Shown here piece after piece: positions 5,827 to 12,630 of a stretch of 15,882 nucleotides of DNA (position 1 is the first letter of the stretch; each line of letters begins with the position of its first letter). The position numbers and the translations under genes are program-made. Source of the stretch: Syntrophomonadaceae bacterium (GTDB lineage Bacteria > Bacillota > Syntrophomonadia > Syntrophomonadales > Syntrophomonadaceae); assembly GCA_030526885.1 (NCBI GenBank), contig JAUNBV010000027.1, forward strand, positions 1 through 15,882. Reading direction: 5' to 3'. Below the pieces are notes generated by a model, which saw nothing but the letters and a program-made list of their open reading frames with translations, did not search any database and had not been told where the DNA came from.

Positions 5827-7095
5827 ATGAAAATACAGAGTATCGCCGTGAGAAATTTCAGAGGAATATCTGATATTGCATTTCCTATAGAAGGGAAAAG
5901 TACAGTGTTCTTTGGCGTAAACGGTGTGGGTAAATCGTCCGTATTGCGCGCAGTAAACCTTCTGTTTTCCAATCTGATTAATAAAATCGTCCAAAACAAA
6001 TTCAAACAAGGCATAAATATTGAACTGGATGATATAGAGAATGGCAAATCAATTGCAAGCGTAGCCGCAGAATTTTCGTTCATTGACGATTTTAACGTAT
6101 CCTACAGCAGGTTTATGAATCGTAAAAACAAAGAAAGAACCCATACCAATACTGCGCTCAGTGATTTTGAAAAACACTTTCGCGAGCTATATCTTGAAGA
6201 AAGCGCCCCTTACAAAGGCATGCCCATTTTCGTGAATTATGGAGTAAACCGAGCCGTACTGGACGTTCCCCTACGAATCCGCAAAGAGCACGAGTTCAAT
6301 AAGGAGACGGCATTTCAGAATGCCATTCAAAACCGGATAGATTTTAGGCTGTTTTTTGAATGGTTTCGCAATCAAGAGGATTTGGAGAACCAGATTGTCA
6401 AAGAAACCGGTGATGCGGAGTACAAAGACAAGGCGCTCACCGCGGTTAGAAGCGCCATGCAGGCGATGTTGGATGGCGTCAGCAATATCCGCGTTACCCG
6501 CAACCCCTTAGCCATGCGCGCCGAAAAAGACGGAGTCACGCTGCGCATAGAGCAGCTTTCGGACGGCGAGAAATGTACCCTGGCCCTGTTCGGGGATCTG
6601 GCCAGACGCATTTCTATAGCCAATACCGATTTGGATGACCCGCTATTAGGCAATGGAATAGTACTCATCGACGAAATAGAGCTCCACATGCATACCACGT
6701 GGCAGCGCAAGATATTGCCGGCACTGAAGCAAACCTTTCCCCATATTCAGTTCATAGTAACAACCCATTCGCCGCAGGTTCTGGGTGAACTGGACGAAAC
6801 ATATAACGTCTTTGCCCTCACCAAAGATGAAAACAACCAATTGCAATATACAAAATACCAAACCTACGGATTTGACTCCAACCTCATCCTCGAAGAACTC
6901 ATGAATACCCCTTCGGTATGTGAAAAGATAAAAGAAATCTCCGCCGCAATGTTTCAATGTATCCAAGAAAAGAAGTACGAAGAAGCATTGGATAAGGCAA
7001 ATCTACTGGATTCAATAACCCAATCCACCAATGCCGATACCGTAAACGCCAGACTCTTGATTGCACGAGGCAGGCAACATGAAAAGAATAATTAA
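5827..7095 (+). CDS. ptuA: Septu-type defence ATPase PtuA (AAA15/21, SMC-like)
   Basis: This is a 422-residue ABC/SMC-type ATPase. Visible motifs are the N-terminal strand-turn MKIQSIAVRNFRGI, Walker A GVNGVGKSS (30-38), signature LSDGE (244-248), Walker B VLIDEIELHMH (Asp282, Glu283) and switch His314 in TTHSPQ. This order, with ELHMH/W after Walker B, is typical of the AAA15/AAA21 ATPases of defence systems. Its 3' end overlaps the start of an HNH nuclease gene by 17 bases, the architecture of Septu (PtuA-PtuB). In that family the ATPase binds the nuclease, and phage infection is thought to release nuclease activity. The start is ATG at 5827 with a purine-rich site (AAGGAAGCAGTGGGG) upstream. 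It is somewhat shorter than the Ec78 retron PtuA. No reverse transcriptase or msr-msd is nearby, so a stand-alone Septu-like pair is the better reading. Confidence 0.85.
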   Translation: MKIQSIAVRNFRGISDIAFPIEGKSTVFFGVNGVGKSSVLRAVNLLFSNLINKIVQNKFKQGINIELDDIENGKSIASVAAEFSFIDDFNVSYSRFMNRKNKERTHTNTALSDFEKHFRELYLEESAPYKGMPIFVNYGVNRAVLDVPLRIRKEHEFNKETAFQNAIQNRIDFRLFFEWFRNQEDLENQIVKETGDAEYKDKALTAVRSAMQAMLDGVSNIRVTRNPLAMRAEKDGVTLRIEQLSDGEKCTLALFGDLARRISIANTDLDDPLLGNGIVLIDEIELHMHTTWQRKILPALKQTFPHIQFIVTTHSPQVLGELDETYNVFALTKDENNQLQYTKYQTYGFDSNLILEELMNTPSVCEKIKEISAAMFQCIQEKKYEEALDKANLLDSITQSTNADTVNARLLIARGRQHEKNN

Positions 7096-7708
7096 AGACA
7101 AGCCGCCCGACTTTTTCGAGCAGTGGAAACTTGATTATCTGGCGATTCATGGCAAAGAGCCGACGTTCGGAAATGATTTTCACGGGCCACAAAAACAGCG
7201 ACTAAAAGAAACGTTGCTGGACGAGCAGGGATACATATGTTGTTATTGCATGCAGCGAATAGGAGATTACAACTCACATTTGGAACACTTTAAGCCCCAG
7301 AGCAAATATCCGGCTAACGACCTGGACTACGACAACATTTTAGTTTCATGTGATGGCTATAAGCTGGACGCCAGCCATTGCGGCCACCGAAAAGGACCAT
7401 GGTACAATGAAGCCCTGATCGTATCCCCGCTTGACGAAGACGTGGAAGCAGTTTTCACATATAACGCAGACGGCACTATCAACGCGTCCGGTTATGGCGG
7501 CAAGGAGACAATAAAGCAACTTGAGTTAAACAGCTTTAGGCTACAAAGACTACGCAAAAGCGCCATATACAGTTCCGGATTATTTGACAGGGACTTTGAT
7601 ATCATTAAAGATCAACTGATCGAACTATACTCTAACAGGCAGCAAGACGGCAAATACTGCCCCTTTTGCGTTGCGGTGCTTTACTGCATTGGAGACACGT
7701 CCCGGTGA
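7079..7708 (+). CDS. ptuB: Septu-type HNH endonuclease PtuB (TIGR02646-like)
   Basis: This is a 209-residue HNH-fold nuclease. A zinc-knuckle CCYC (Cys54-Cys57) is followed by SHLEHFKPQS, where Glu69-His70 form the catalytic LEH of the HNH motif. NILVSC (86-91) and SHCGHRKG (99-106) complete the metal-binding fold. The short C-terminal CPFC element (about residue 196) is also seen in TIGR02646 proteins, the nuclease partner in Septu and in retrons such as Ec78. It is expected to cut DNA or tRNA-like nucleic acid once freed by PtuA; the substrate here is unknown. The ATG at 7079 lies inside the ptuA end, with GAGGCAGG before it, so translation is coupled. All expected residues are present and the gene looks functional. 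Confidence 0.85.
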   Translation: MKRIIKDKPPDFFEQWKLDYLAIHGKEPTFGNDFHGPQKQRLKETLLDEQGYICCYCMQRIGDYNSHLEHFKPQSKYPANDLDYDNILVSCDGYKLDASHCGHRKGPWYNEALIVSPLDEDVEAVFTYNADGTINASGYGGKETIKQLELNSFRLQRLRKSAIYSSGLFDRDFDIIKDQLIELYSNRQQDGKYCPFCVAVLYCIGDTSR

Positions 7709-7751
7709 AGCAAGCCCGAAGCGAAGGAACAAGCCGTAGCGACCACCCTCA

Positions 7752-7788
7752 AAAATTGCAAATCTATGGAAATCCACTCATGTATGCC
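7752..7788 (+). repeat. Right copy of 37-bp direct repeat bracketing the Septu genes
   Basis: It is identical to 5460-5496 except for A at 7772. Here the repeat runs straight into AAAACCCCCC, T-rich and AAAATTAGT sequence. On the left side that second motif occurs separately, 110 bases after the repeat (5608-5632). The right junction therefore looks like both left motifs joined. Confidence 0.8.
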
Positions 7789-7872
7789 CAAAACCCCCCA
7801 TTTTTTTAAAAAAATTAGTAGACATCGGTTGCGGTCTCTGCTAAAATACAAATGTCGGTTTTTGGCGGGGGG

Positions 7873-8003
7873 GGGACAAGGGGACGGTTCCTATGTCTCC
7901 CGATAACAAGCCACTTTTATGGTTTATATGCTTTTTCCATTTGACAAACCGAGTGATGGATGAAATGGCAAAAAGGAGACACAGGAACCGTCCCCTTGTC
8001 TCC
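7873..8003. repeat. REP/MITE-like inverted-repeat element 2
   Basis: Two 29-base arms (7873-7901 and 7975-8003) are near-perfect inverted repeats built on GGAGACAAGGGGACGGTTCC and TGTGTCTCC. The 73-base centre contains GACAAACCGAGTG and GATGAAATGGCAAAAA, shared with element 3. Nine Gs (7867-7875) lead into the left arm. It ends 19 bases before the recombinase-PglD fusion gene. No transposase is encoded, so it is a non-autonomous element. Confidence 0.85.
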
Positions 8004-8022
8004 TGGGAGAGGATGCGCGAGG

Positions 8023-9147
8023 ATGCTGAACGAGAACCAATGTGGGATTATAGAAGCCGCGCTGACCGAGGAGGTAGAGCCACGGAAAGTTGCGGCCTAT
8101 CTGTGCCTGCATATGGGCCTGACCTTAGCCGAAGCGTCCGCCATCCGGCTGGAGGACATAGATTTTGAGGCCGGCGCCCTGACGGTTCGCAACGCCCTGG
8201 CCCGCATAGCCGACGCGCCGGGCCGGGGCAGGCAATACCGTCTTTTGCCCGTGGGCATGGCCAGGACCCTCCCCATGCCGCCTCACGTGGCGCGGCTGCT
8301 TTATGACAACATCGGCCTTTATCGGGATGATAAATGCTTTCTCATCAGCGGCGAGCACGAAACCCCGAAGGCCCATCTGCTGCAAAACCTGCTGGTATCG
8401 CTCAATGACAAATACCGCCTTGCCGACAAGGTGTCCGCCGGCATGCTCCGGGAAGCGTTCGTTAGGCGATGCCTGGAGAGCGGCATTGATTTATACACCG
8501 TCAGCGTGTTCCTGGGGGTCAAGCAGCTGGCCGAGATGCAGAAAAAATACGGCGACTACCTGCAGGCATATATCGATAAAATCGACTTGCTGGAGCGCTA
8601 TACCGCTGGCTACACCCCGCCGGTGCTGCCCGCCGAGGGCGGCAAGTTCATGAATCTGCTCATACTGGGCGCCGGCAGCCAGGGCCCGGTAGTGAAGGAA
8701 ATCGCCGAAGCTTTGGGTTTATTTAAGGAAATAGCCTTTCTGGACGACGACCCCGGCAACGGGCTGGCCATCGACTCCTGCGCCAATTACGCGCGCTATA
8801 TCGAGCGCTATCCCATAGCCATACCCAGCTTCGGGCAATGCGAATTGCGCGGGCACTGGGCGGATAAGCTCCGGCAGAGCGGGTTCATCCTGCCCACGCT
8901 GATACACCCCTCCGCGACGGTTTCGCCCACCTCGGTCATCGAGCCGCCCGCGGTAATAGAGATGAAGGCCGTCATCGGCACCAGGGTCCATATCGGGCGC
9001 AACTGCATCATCAGCGCGTCCACCCTGCTGAACCCCGGCGCGGTCATCGGCGAGCACTGCCATATAGGCGGCGGCGTCACCATAATGAAAGGCGCCTGGG
9101 TACCGCCCTTTTCGCGGATACCCGCCGGCGCCATATTCGGCGCGTAG
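8023..9147 (+). CDS. Fusion of degenerate tyrosine-recombinase domain and PglD/NeuD-like hexapeptide domain
   Basis: This is a 374-residue two-domain protein. Residues 1-200 follow the tyrosine-recombinase catalytic layout: LHMGLTLAEASAIRLEDIDF aligns with box I, LREAFVRRCLESGIDLYTVS and FLGVKQ with box II, and KKYGDY (Tyr176) with the nucleophile. The first Arg is Thr34, the HxxR His is Gly140, and the LGH His is Val166; Arg143 and possibly Tyr176 remain. Strand exchange is unlikely. Residues 210-374 resemble PglD/NeuD acyltransferases: Rossmann-like MNLLILGAGSQGPVVKEIAE, then hexapeptide repeats (IHPSATVSP ... VIGEHCHIGGGV). The catalytic His-Asp is replaced by Pro338-Gly339. The start at 8023 follows GGGAGAGG; upstream codons only translate the repeat. 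An internal ATG at 8650 could yield the second domain alone. It precedes loaP and the sugar operon, suggesting a regulatory or scaffold role. Confidence 0.65.
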   Translation: MLNENQCGIIEAALTEEVEPRKVAAYLCLHMGLTLAEASAIRLEDIDFEAGALTVRNALARIADAPGRGRQYRLLPVGMARTLPMPPHVARLLYDNIGLYRDDKCFLISGEHETPKAHLLQNLLVSLNDKYRLADKVSAGMLREAFVRRCLESGIDLYTVSVFLGVKQLAEMQKKYGDYLQAYIDKIDLLERYTAGYTPPVLPAEGGKFMNLLILGAGSQGPVVKEIAEALGLFKEIAFLDDDPGNGLAIDSCANYARYIERYPIAIPSFGQCELRGHWADKLRQSGFILPTLIHPSATVSPTSVIEPPAVIEMKAVIGTRVHIGRNCIISASTLLNPGAVIGEHCHIGGGVTIMKGAWVPPFSRIPAGAIFGA

Positions 9148-9155
9148 GAGACAAA

Positions 9156-9248
9156 GGAGACAAGGGGACGGTTCCTGTGTCTCCCTTAGACAAACCGAGT
9201 GGTGATGAAATGGCAAAAAGGAGACAGAGGAACCGTCCCCTTGTCTCC
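9156..9248. repeat. REP/MITE-like inverted-repeat element 3
   Basis: Arms at 9156-9184 and 9220-9248 are 29-base inverted repeats nearly identical to those of element 2. The centre is shorter (35 bases) but keeps GACAAACCGAGTG and GATGAAATGGCAAAAA in the same orientation. An extra partial arm (GGAGACAAA) begins at the stop codon of the preceding gene, so the coding frame ends essentially at the repeat border. Confidence 0.85.
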
Positions 9249-9363
9249 CGTCCCGTACAATCGAAACAGCGACCCGACGACACAGTCAGTGCGCGGGGAC
9301 CTGTGACGTATATCCACAGCATTGCAGCCATACCATGGGTTATGGGTCAGGCTAATTCGTGAT

Positions 9364-9387
9364 GTTGCTTGGCTACAGCGTAGCAAC
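9364..9387 (+). promoter_or_regulatory. Leader hairpin before loaP
   Basis: GTTGCT (9364-9369) pairs with AGCAAC (9382-9387). The inside can pair as TAC/GTA, or alternatively GCTAC with GTAGC around AGC. It lies 45 bases before the LoaP start. LoaP-type NusG paralogues are known to need an RNA hairpin in the leader of their target operon. This hairpin is a candidate for such an element or for an autoregulatory site. Confidence 0.4.
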
Positions 9388-9431
9388 GCTTCAATTGGCC
9401 TATGCCCCGACAGGAAGGTAAAGGACGTAGT

Positions 9432-9968
9432 ATGCTAAAGCACGCCTATTGTGTATCTTGCAACACAGGCAGCGAAGCTGTGCTCAAAAACAGCTTGCTG
9501 CGCCTGATGCCGCAGGCCACCGTTTTATATCCCGTGTTCGACCGCGAGGAGCGCAAAAACGGTCAGTGGCAGGTAAAAACATACCCCTTGCTTCCCGGCT
9601 ACCTGTTCATATACATGGATACGCCCATTGATACGGCGCTCCTTTACAGCGAAAAGCGCGTCGTCCGGCTTTTAGGCTACCGGGAAGATAAAGGCACCAT
9701 GCATTCGCTTATCGGCAAAGACCTGGAGTTTGCCGAGTGGCTATACGACCACCGCGGCCACATAAAGCTGTCCCGCGCCATGCTGGTGGGAGACAAGACC
9801 AAGATCATCGACGGCCCGCTGCTCAACTACGAGGGCGAGATCATCAAAATAAACCGTCAGCGCCGCAGCGCGCTGGTGCGCATGCAAGTGGGCGATTTAA
9901 TCAAGGACGTATGGCTGTACTTTCACTGGATGACATTGAAAGACGGGGAACTGGTTGACTGGAGATAA
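9432..9968 (+). CDS. loaP: LoaP/NusG-type transcription antiterminator
   Basis: This is a 178-residue NusG paralogue. The NGN domain (about 1-100) opens HAYCVSCNTGSEAVLKNSLL and contains LLPGYLFIYMDTPID, the PGYLF signature of NusG and RfaH proteins. The C-terminal KOW domain (about 120-165) shows VGDKTKIIDGPLLNYEGEII. Specialised NusG proteins of this kind ride on RNA polymerase and suppress termination in long polysaccharide or natural-product operons; LoaP is the Firmicutes version. The ATG at 9432 has AAAGGACG upstream; 9402 has none. The gene stands directly before the aminotransferase (3-base gap), so it probably controls this sugar operon. Core NusG is less likely, because that gene normally sits with secE and rplK. 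Confidence 0.82.
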   Translation: MLKHAYCVSCNTGSEAVLKNSLLRLMPQATVLYPVFDREERKNGQWQVKTYPLLPGYLFIYMDTPIDTALLYSEKRVVRLLGYREDKGTMHSLIGKDLEFAEWLYDHRGHIKLSRAMLVGDKTKIIDGPLLNYEGEIIKINRQRRSALVRMQVGDLIKDVWLYFHWMTLKDGELVDWR

Positions 9969-9971
9969 ATA

Positions 9972-11096
9972 ATGATGATAAACGGAAAAATCTGGCTGTC
10001 CTCGCCCACCATGCACAGCGAGGAAATGAAGTTCATACAGGAAGCGTTCGAAACCAACTGGGTCGCGCCGCTCGGTCCCAACGTCAACGAATTTGAAAAA
10101 GAAATGGCTGCTTACATAGGCATCGGTCACGCGGCAGCGCTGGTATCAGGCACGTCCGCGCTCCATCTCGCCGTCAAGCTGGCGGGTGTAAAGCCCGGAG
10201 ATACAGTTTTTTGCTCCGACCTCACCTTCTCCGCCACGGTCAATCCGGTCTCCTACGAAGGCGGCGTTCAGGTGTTCATAGATTCCGAGCGCGAGACCTG
10301 GAACATGGATCCTCATGCGCTGAAAAAGGCATTTGAGAAATACCCCGCTTGCAAATGCGTCATCGTGGCCAACCTGTATGGCACCCCCGCCAAGCTGGAC
10401 GAGATAGTTGCTATCTGCGACGCACACGGCGCGGTGCTCATCGAGGACGCGGCAGAGAGCCTGTCCGCTACCTATAAAGGCCGCCAGACAGGCAGCTTTG
10501 GTAAATATAACGTCCTCAGCTTCAACGGCAACAAGATCATCACCACGTCCGGAGGCGGGATGCTGCTGAGTGACGATAAAGAGGACATAAAAAAAGCCCG
10601 CTTTTGGGCTACCCAGTCCCGTGAGCCATTCCCGTGGTATGAGCATGAGGAAATCGGCTACAACTATCGCATGAGCAACATCGTGGCCGGCATCGGACGA
10701 GGCCAGCTACTACATCTGGATGAGCACCGGGCACTGAAAAAGAAGATTTATGAAACCTATAAGGCGGCCTTTACCGACATAGATGCCATCAACATGAACC
10801 CGTACCTGCCCTGCTCTGAGCCGAACTTCTGGCTTTCCTGTATCCTGCTGGATAATCACCTAAAGCTTACGCCGATGGACATCATAAACGCACTGGCCAA
10901 CCGCAACATCGAAGCCCGCCCGATTTGGAAACCGATGCACCGCCAACCGGTGTTTGCGGCACGCGATTTCATCTGTATGGAAGGAGACACCGGCAATGAG
11001 ATATTTGAGCGCGGCCTGTGCTTGCCCAGTGATATCAAGAATACCGACGAGGATATGGAACTCGTAATCAGCATTATAAGAGGGATGGTTGCGTGA
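9972..11096 (+). CDS. pglE: DegT/DnrJ/EryC1-family sugar aminotransferase (PglE/EpsN-like)
   Basis: This is a 374-residue PLP enzyme that would transfer an amino group from glutamate to a nucleotide-linked keto-sugar, most likely UDP-4-keto-6-deoxy-GlcNAc to the 4-amino sugar. Visible are GTSALHLAV (60-68, cofactor phosphate binding), DLTFSATVNPV (83-93), ANLYG (133-137), EDAAES (158-163, Asp159 to the pyridine nitrogen) and SFNGNK, with Lys188 as the Schiff-base lysine. The C-terminal part has NYRMSNI and IEARPIWKPMH, both typical of the family. Length is normal. GGAGATAAATA precedes the ATG. It overlaps the following transferase by 4 bases. Sugar specificity is inferred from the PglC- and PglD-like genes that follow. 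The dehydratase that makes the substrate (PglF/EpsC) is not in the window. Confidence 0.85.
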   Translation: MMINGKIWLSSPTMHSEEMKFIQEAFETNWVAPLGPNVNEFEKEMAAYIGIGHAAALVSGTSALHLAVKLAGVKPGDTVFCSDLTFSATVNPVSYEGGVQVFIDSERETWNMDPHALKKAFEKYPACKCVIVANLYGTPAKLDEIVAICDAHGAVLIEDAAESLSATYKGRQTGSFGKYNVLSFNGNKIITTSGGGMLLSDDKEDIKKARFWATQSREPFPWYEHEEIGYNYRMSNIVAGIGRGQLLHLDEHRALKKKIYETYKAAFTDIDAINMNPYLPCSEPNFWLSCILLDNHLKLTPMDIINALANRNIEARPIWKPMHRQPVFAARDFICMEGDTGNEIFERGLCLPSDIKNTDEDMELVISIIRGMVA

Positions 11097-11737
11097 AAAA
11101 GGGTAAAGACGGCATTTACTGCCGGTATATAAAGCGGGTCGTTGACATCATCTGCGCCCTCGCCGCCTTGGTCGTTCTTTCTCCCGTGCTGCTCATTGTT
11201 GCCATTCTCGTGCGCGTCAAACTTGGCAGCCCGGTAATATTTAAACAGGAACGCCCCGGCAAGGACGAGCAGATATTCACCCTGCACAAATTCCGCACCA
11301 TGACCGACGCCAAAGACGAAGAAGGCAACCTCCTGTCCGACGACGTCCGCCTGACCCGCTTCGGGACGAAACTCAGAACCACCAGCCTCGACGAGTTACC
11401 GGAGCTTTGGAATATATTACGAGGAGAAATGAGCGTAATAGGGCCCCGGCCCTTGGTGGTGGAGTATTTGCCCCTTTACAATGAGCAACAGAGAAGGCGG
11501 CATGAAGTAAAGCCGGGGCTTAGCTGCCTGGCTTCCATCAATGGGAGGAACGATCAGAGCTGGGAAGCGCGGTTTGATTGGGACATCAAATACATCGAAT
11601 CAATATCGTTCCACCTGGACTGGATGATCATCTTTAAAACCATCTGGGTAGTAATCAAAAGGGAAGGCATCAACGCCCCCGGTCAAGCTACCATGGAGGC
11701 GTTTTCAGGGAATGCCGGAGAAGGGTTGCCGGGATGA
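11093..11737 (+). CDS. pglC: Polyprenyl-phosphate sugar-1-phosphate transferase (PglC/EpsL-like)
   Basis: This is a 214-residue monotopic phosphoglycosyl transferase that moves a sugar-1-phosphate from a UDP-sugar to undecaprenyl phosphate, the first membrane step of glycan assembly. A single hydrophobic re-entrant helix (about 15-41) has the Ser30-Pro31 kink. Then come FKQERPGKDEQIFTLHKFRT (50-69), catalytic Asp100-Glu101 in TSLDELPELWNILRGEMS, and IGPRPLVVEYLPLY (116-129). It is a minimal form without the extra N-terminal spans of WbaP-type enzymes, hence PglC-like. The GTG start at 11093 overlaps the aminotransferase stop (GTGA), and its own stop overlaps the next start (ATGA), so the three genes are translationally coupled. 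Confidence 0.87.
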   Translation: MKKGKDGIYCRYIKRVVDIICALAALVVLSPVLLIVAILVRVKLGSPVIFKQERPGKDEQIFTLHKFRTMTDAKDEEGNLLSDDVRLTRFGTKLRTTSLDELPELWNILRGEMSVIGPRPLVVEYLPLYNEQQRRRHEVKPGLSCLASINGRNDQSWEARFDWDIKYIESISFHLDWMIIFKTIWVVIKREGINAPGQATMEAFSGNAGEGLPG

Positions 11738-12402
11738 TGAATGTAAAATCGATGACTTACAAAACCACAACAGATTTGGTCGTAGTGGGCGCCGGGGGGT
11801 TGGGCAGGGAAGTGGTATGGCTCATCCGGGAAATCAATGCCGTGAAGAAGACATGGAGCTTTATCGGCTTGGCGGACGATGGCATGCAGGGCAAAACCGT
11901 CGAAGGCTACCCAATCGTAGGCACCGTAAGCGATATAATCAACCAACCAGCCAGACCGCATTTTGTGGTCGCCATAGCTGACAGCCAGATACGCAGACAA
12001 ATTACGCAGGAACTTTTAGTACAGCACTTTCCCTTGGCCACGTTGGTACATCCCCAGGTAAATCAGTCTAATAACCAGATAGGGGAAGGCAGCATCGTGT
12101 GTGCCGGTACCATACTCACTACCAATGTCAACCTAGGGAGAAGTTGCATAGTGAATCCCGGCTGCTTTATCGGGCATGATGCAGTGATTCAGGATTACGT
12201 TAGCCTGATGCCCGGAGCACATATTGCCGGCGAAACCACAGTGGGCACAGGATGTTTTCTTGGCATTGGCTCCACGGTCAAAAACCGCGTAAAACTGGGT
12301 GACAACGGCACTTATGGCGCCGGCGCGGTAGTAATAAACCATATGCCTGATGATATCGTTGCCGTAGGAGTACCGGCTAAAGTGATAAAGAACAAGCAAT
12401 GA
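11734..12402 (+). CDS. pglD: PglD/NeuD-family sugar O/N-acetyltransferase
   Basis: This 222-residue enzyme would acetylate the 4-amino group of the UDP-sugar with acetyl-CoA, giving a diacetamido sugar of the bacillosamine type. An N-terminal Rossmann-like domain (LVVVGAGGLGREVVWLIREI, 15-34) binds the UDP-sugar. A left-handed beta-helix of hexapeptide repeats follows (about 112-215), ending in VGVPAKVIKN. The catalytic His148-Asp149 is intact in FIGHDAVIQDY, unlike in the fusion protein at 8023-9147. It overlaps the PglC-like gene by 4 bases and is in turn overlapped by the ATG of a truncated reading frame at 12399. The trio resembles pglE-pglC-pglD and B. subtilis epsN-epsL-epsM. Confidence 0.86.
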   Translation: MMNVKSMTYKTTTDLVVVGAGGLGREVVWLIREINAVKKTWSFIGLADDGMQGKTVEGYPIVGTVSDIINQPARPHFVVAIADSQIRRQITQELLVQHFPLATLVHPQVNQSNNQIGEGSIVCAGTILTTNVNLGRSCIVNPGCFIGHDAVIQDYVSLMPGAHIAGETTVGTGCFLGIGSTVKNRVKLGDNGTYGAGAVVINHMPDDIVAVGVPAKVIKNKQ

Positions 12403-12500
12403 AGATAAACGTAGGGCTGATGAACCACTATGCCACCAATATGTTTATTAGCTCTGTCAATATTATTGTAGTCAAAAGATGCACAGAGGGTGAAAGATAG
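12399..12500 (+). pseudogene. Truncated 5' end of a further glycan-operon gene
   Basis: An ATG at 12399 overlaps the acetyltransferase stop (ATGA), the same coupling used between the three genes before it. The frame reads MKINVGLMNHYATNMFISSV, then NIIVVKRC, and stops after 33 codons. The opening (MKI plus hydrophobic residues) suits the first strand of a glycosyltransferase or similar enzyme, but it is too short to assign. The most economical reading is that the operon once continued and was cut near 12480, where the sequence character changes. Confidence 0.5.
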
Positions 12501-12514
12501 GCAAGAGGAAGGGA

Positions 12515-12542
12515 TTTGACGAGGATACTTTTAAGATATAAC
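12515..12542 (+). promoter_or_regulatory. Weak promoter candidate for the ImmA/IrrE gene
   Basis: TTTGAC (12515-12520) and TATAAC (12537-12542) are separated by 16 bases; read as TTGACG from 12516 the spacer is 15. Transcription would start near 12549, giving an 80-base leader with two Shine-Dalgarno-like sites (12594-12600 and 12617-12622). Only the second is properly spaced for the TTG start. Confidence 0.4.
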
Positions 12543-12630
12543 GCTTAGATATTGCAACATTTGCAGTAGCCTCATGGGTGTAGCACAGGTCTAAGGAGGC
12601 GTGTGCCCGTACGGTCAGGAGGTATAAGCG

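Noticed and set aside
5827..7708. Retron of the Ec78 type
   Set aside because: The effectors match PtuA and PtuB, but no reverse transcriptase frame (YxDD motif) and no msr-msd-like inverted repeats lie beside them.
7867..7875. Nine-G tract as a phase-variation switch
   Set aside because: It lies in intergenic repeat sequence and not in a coding frame or between promoter boxes, so slippage would have no evident target.
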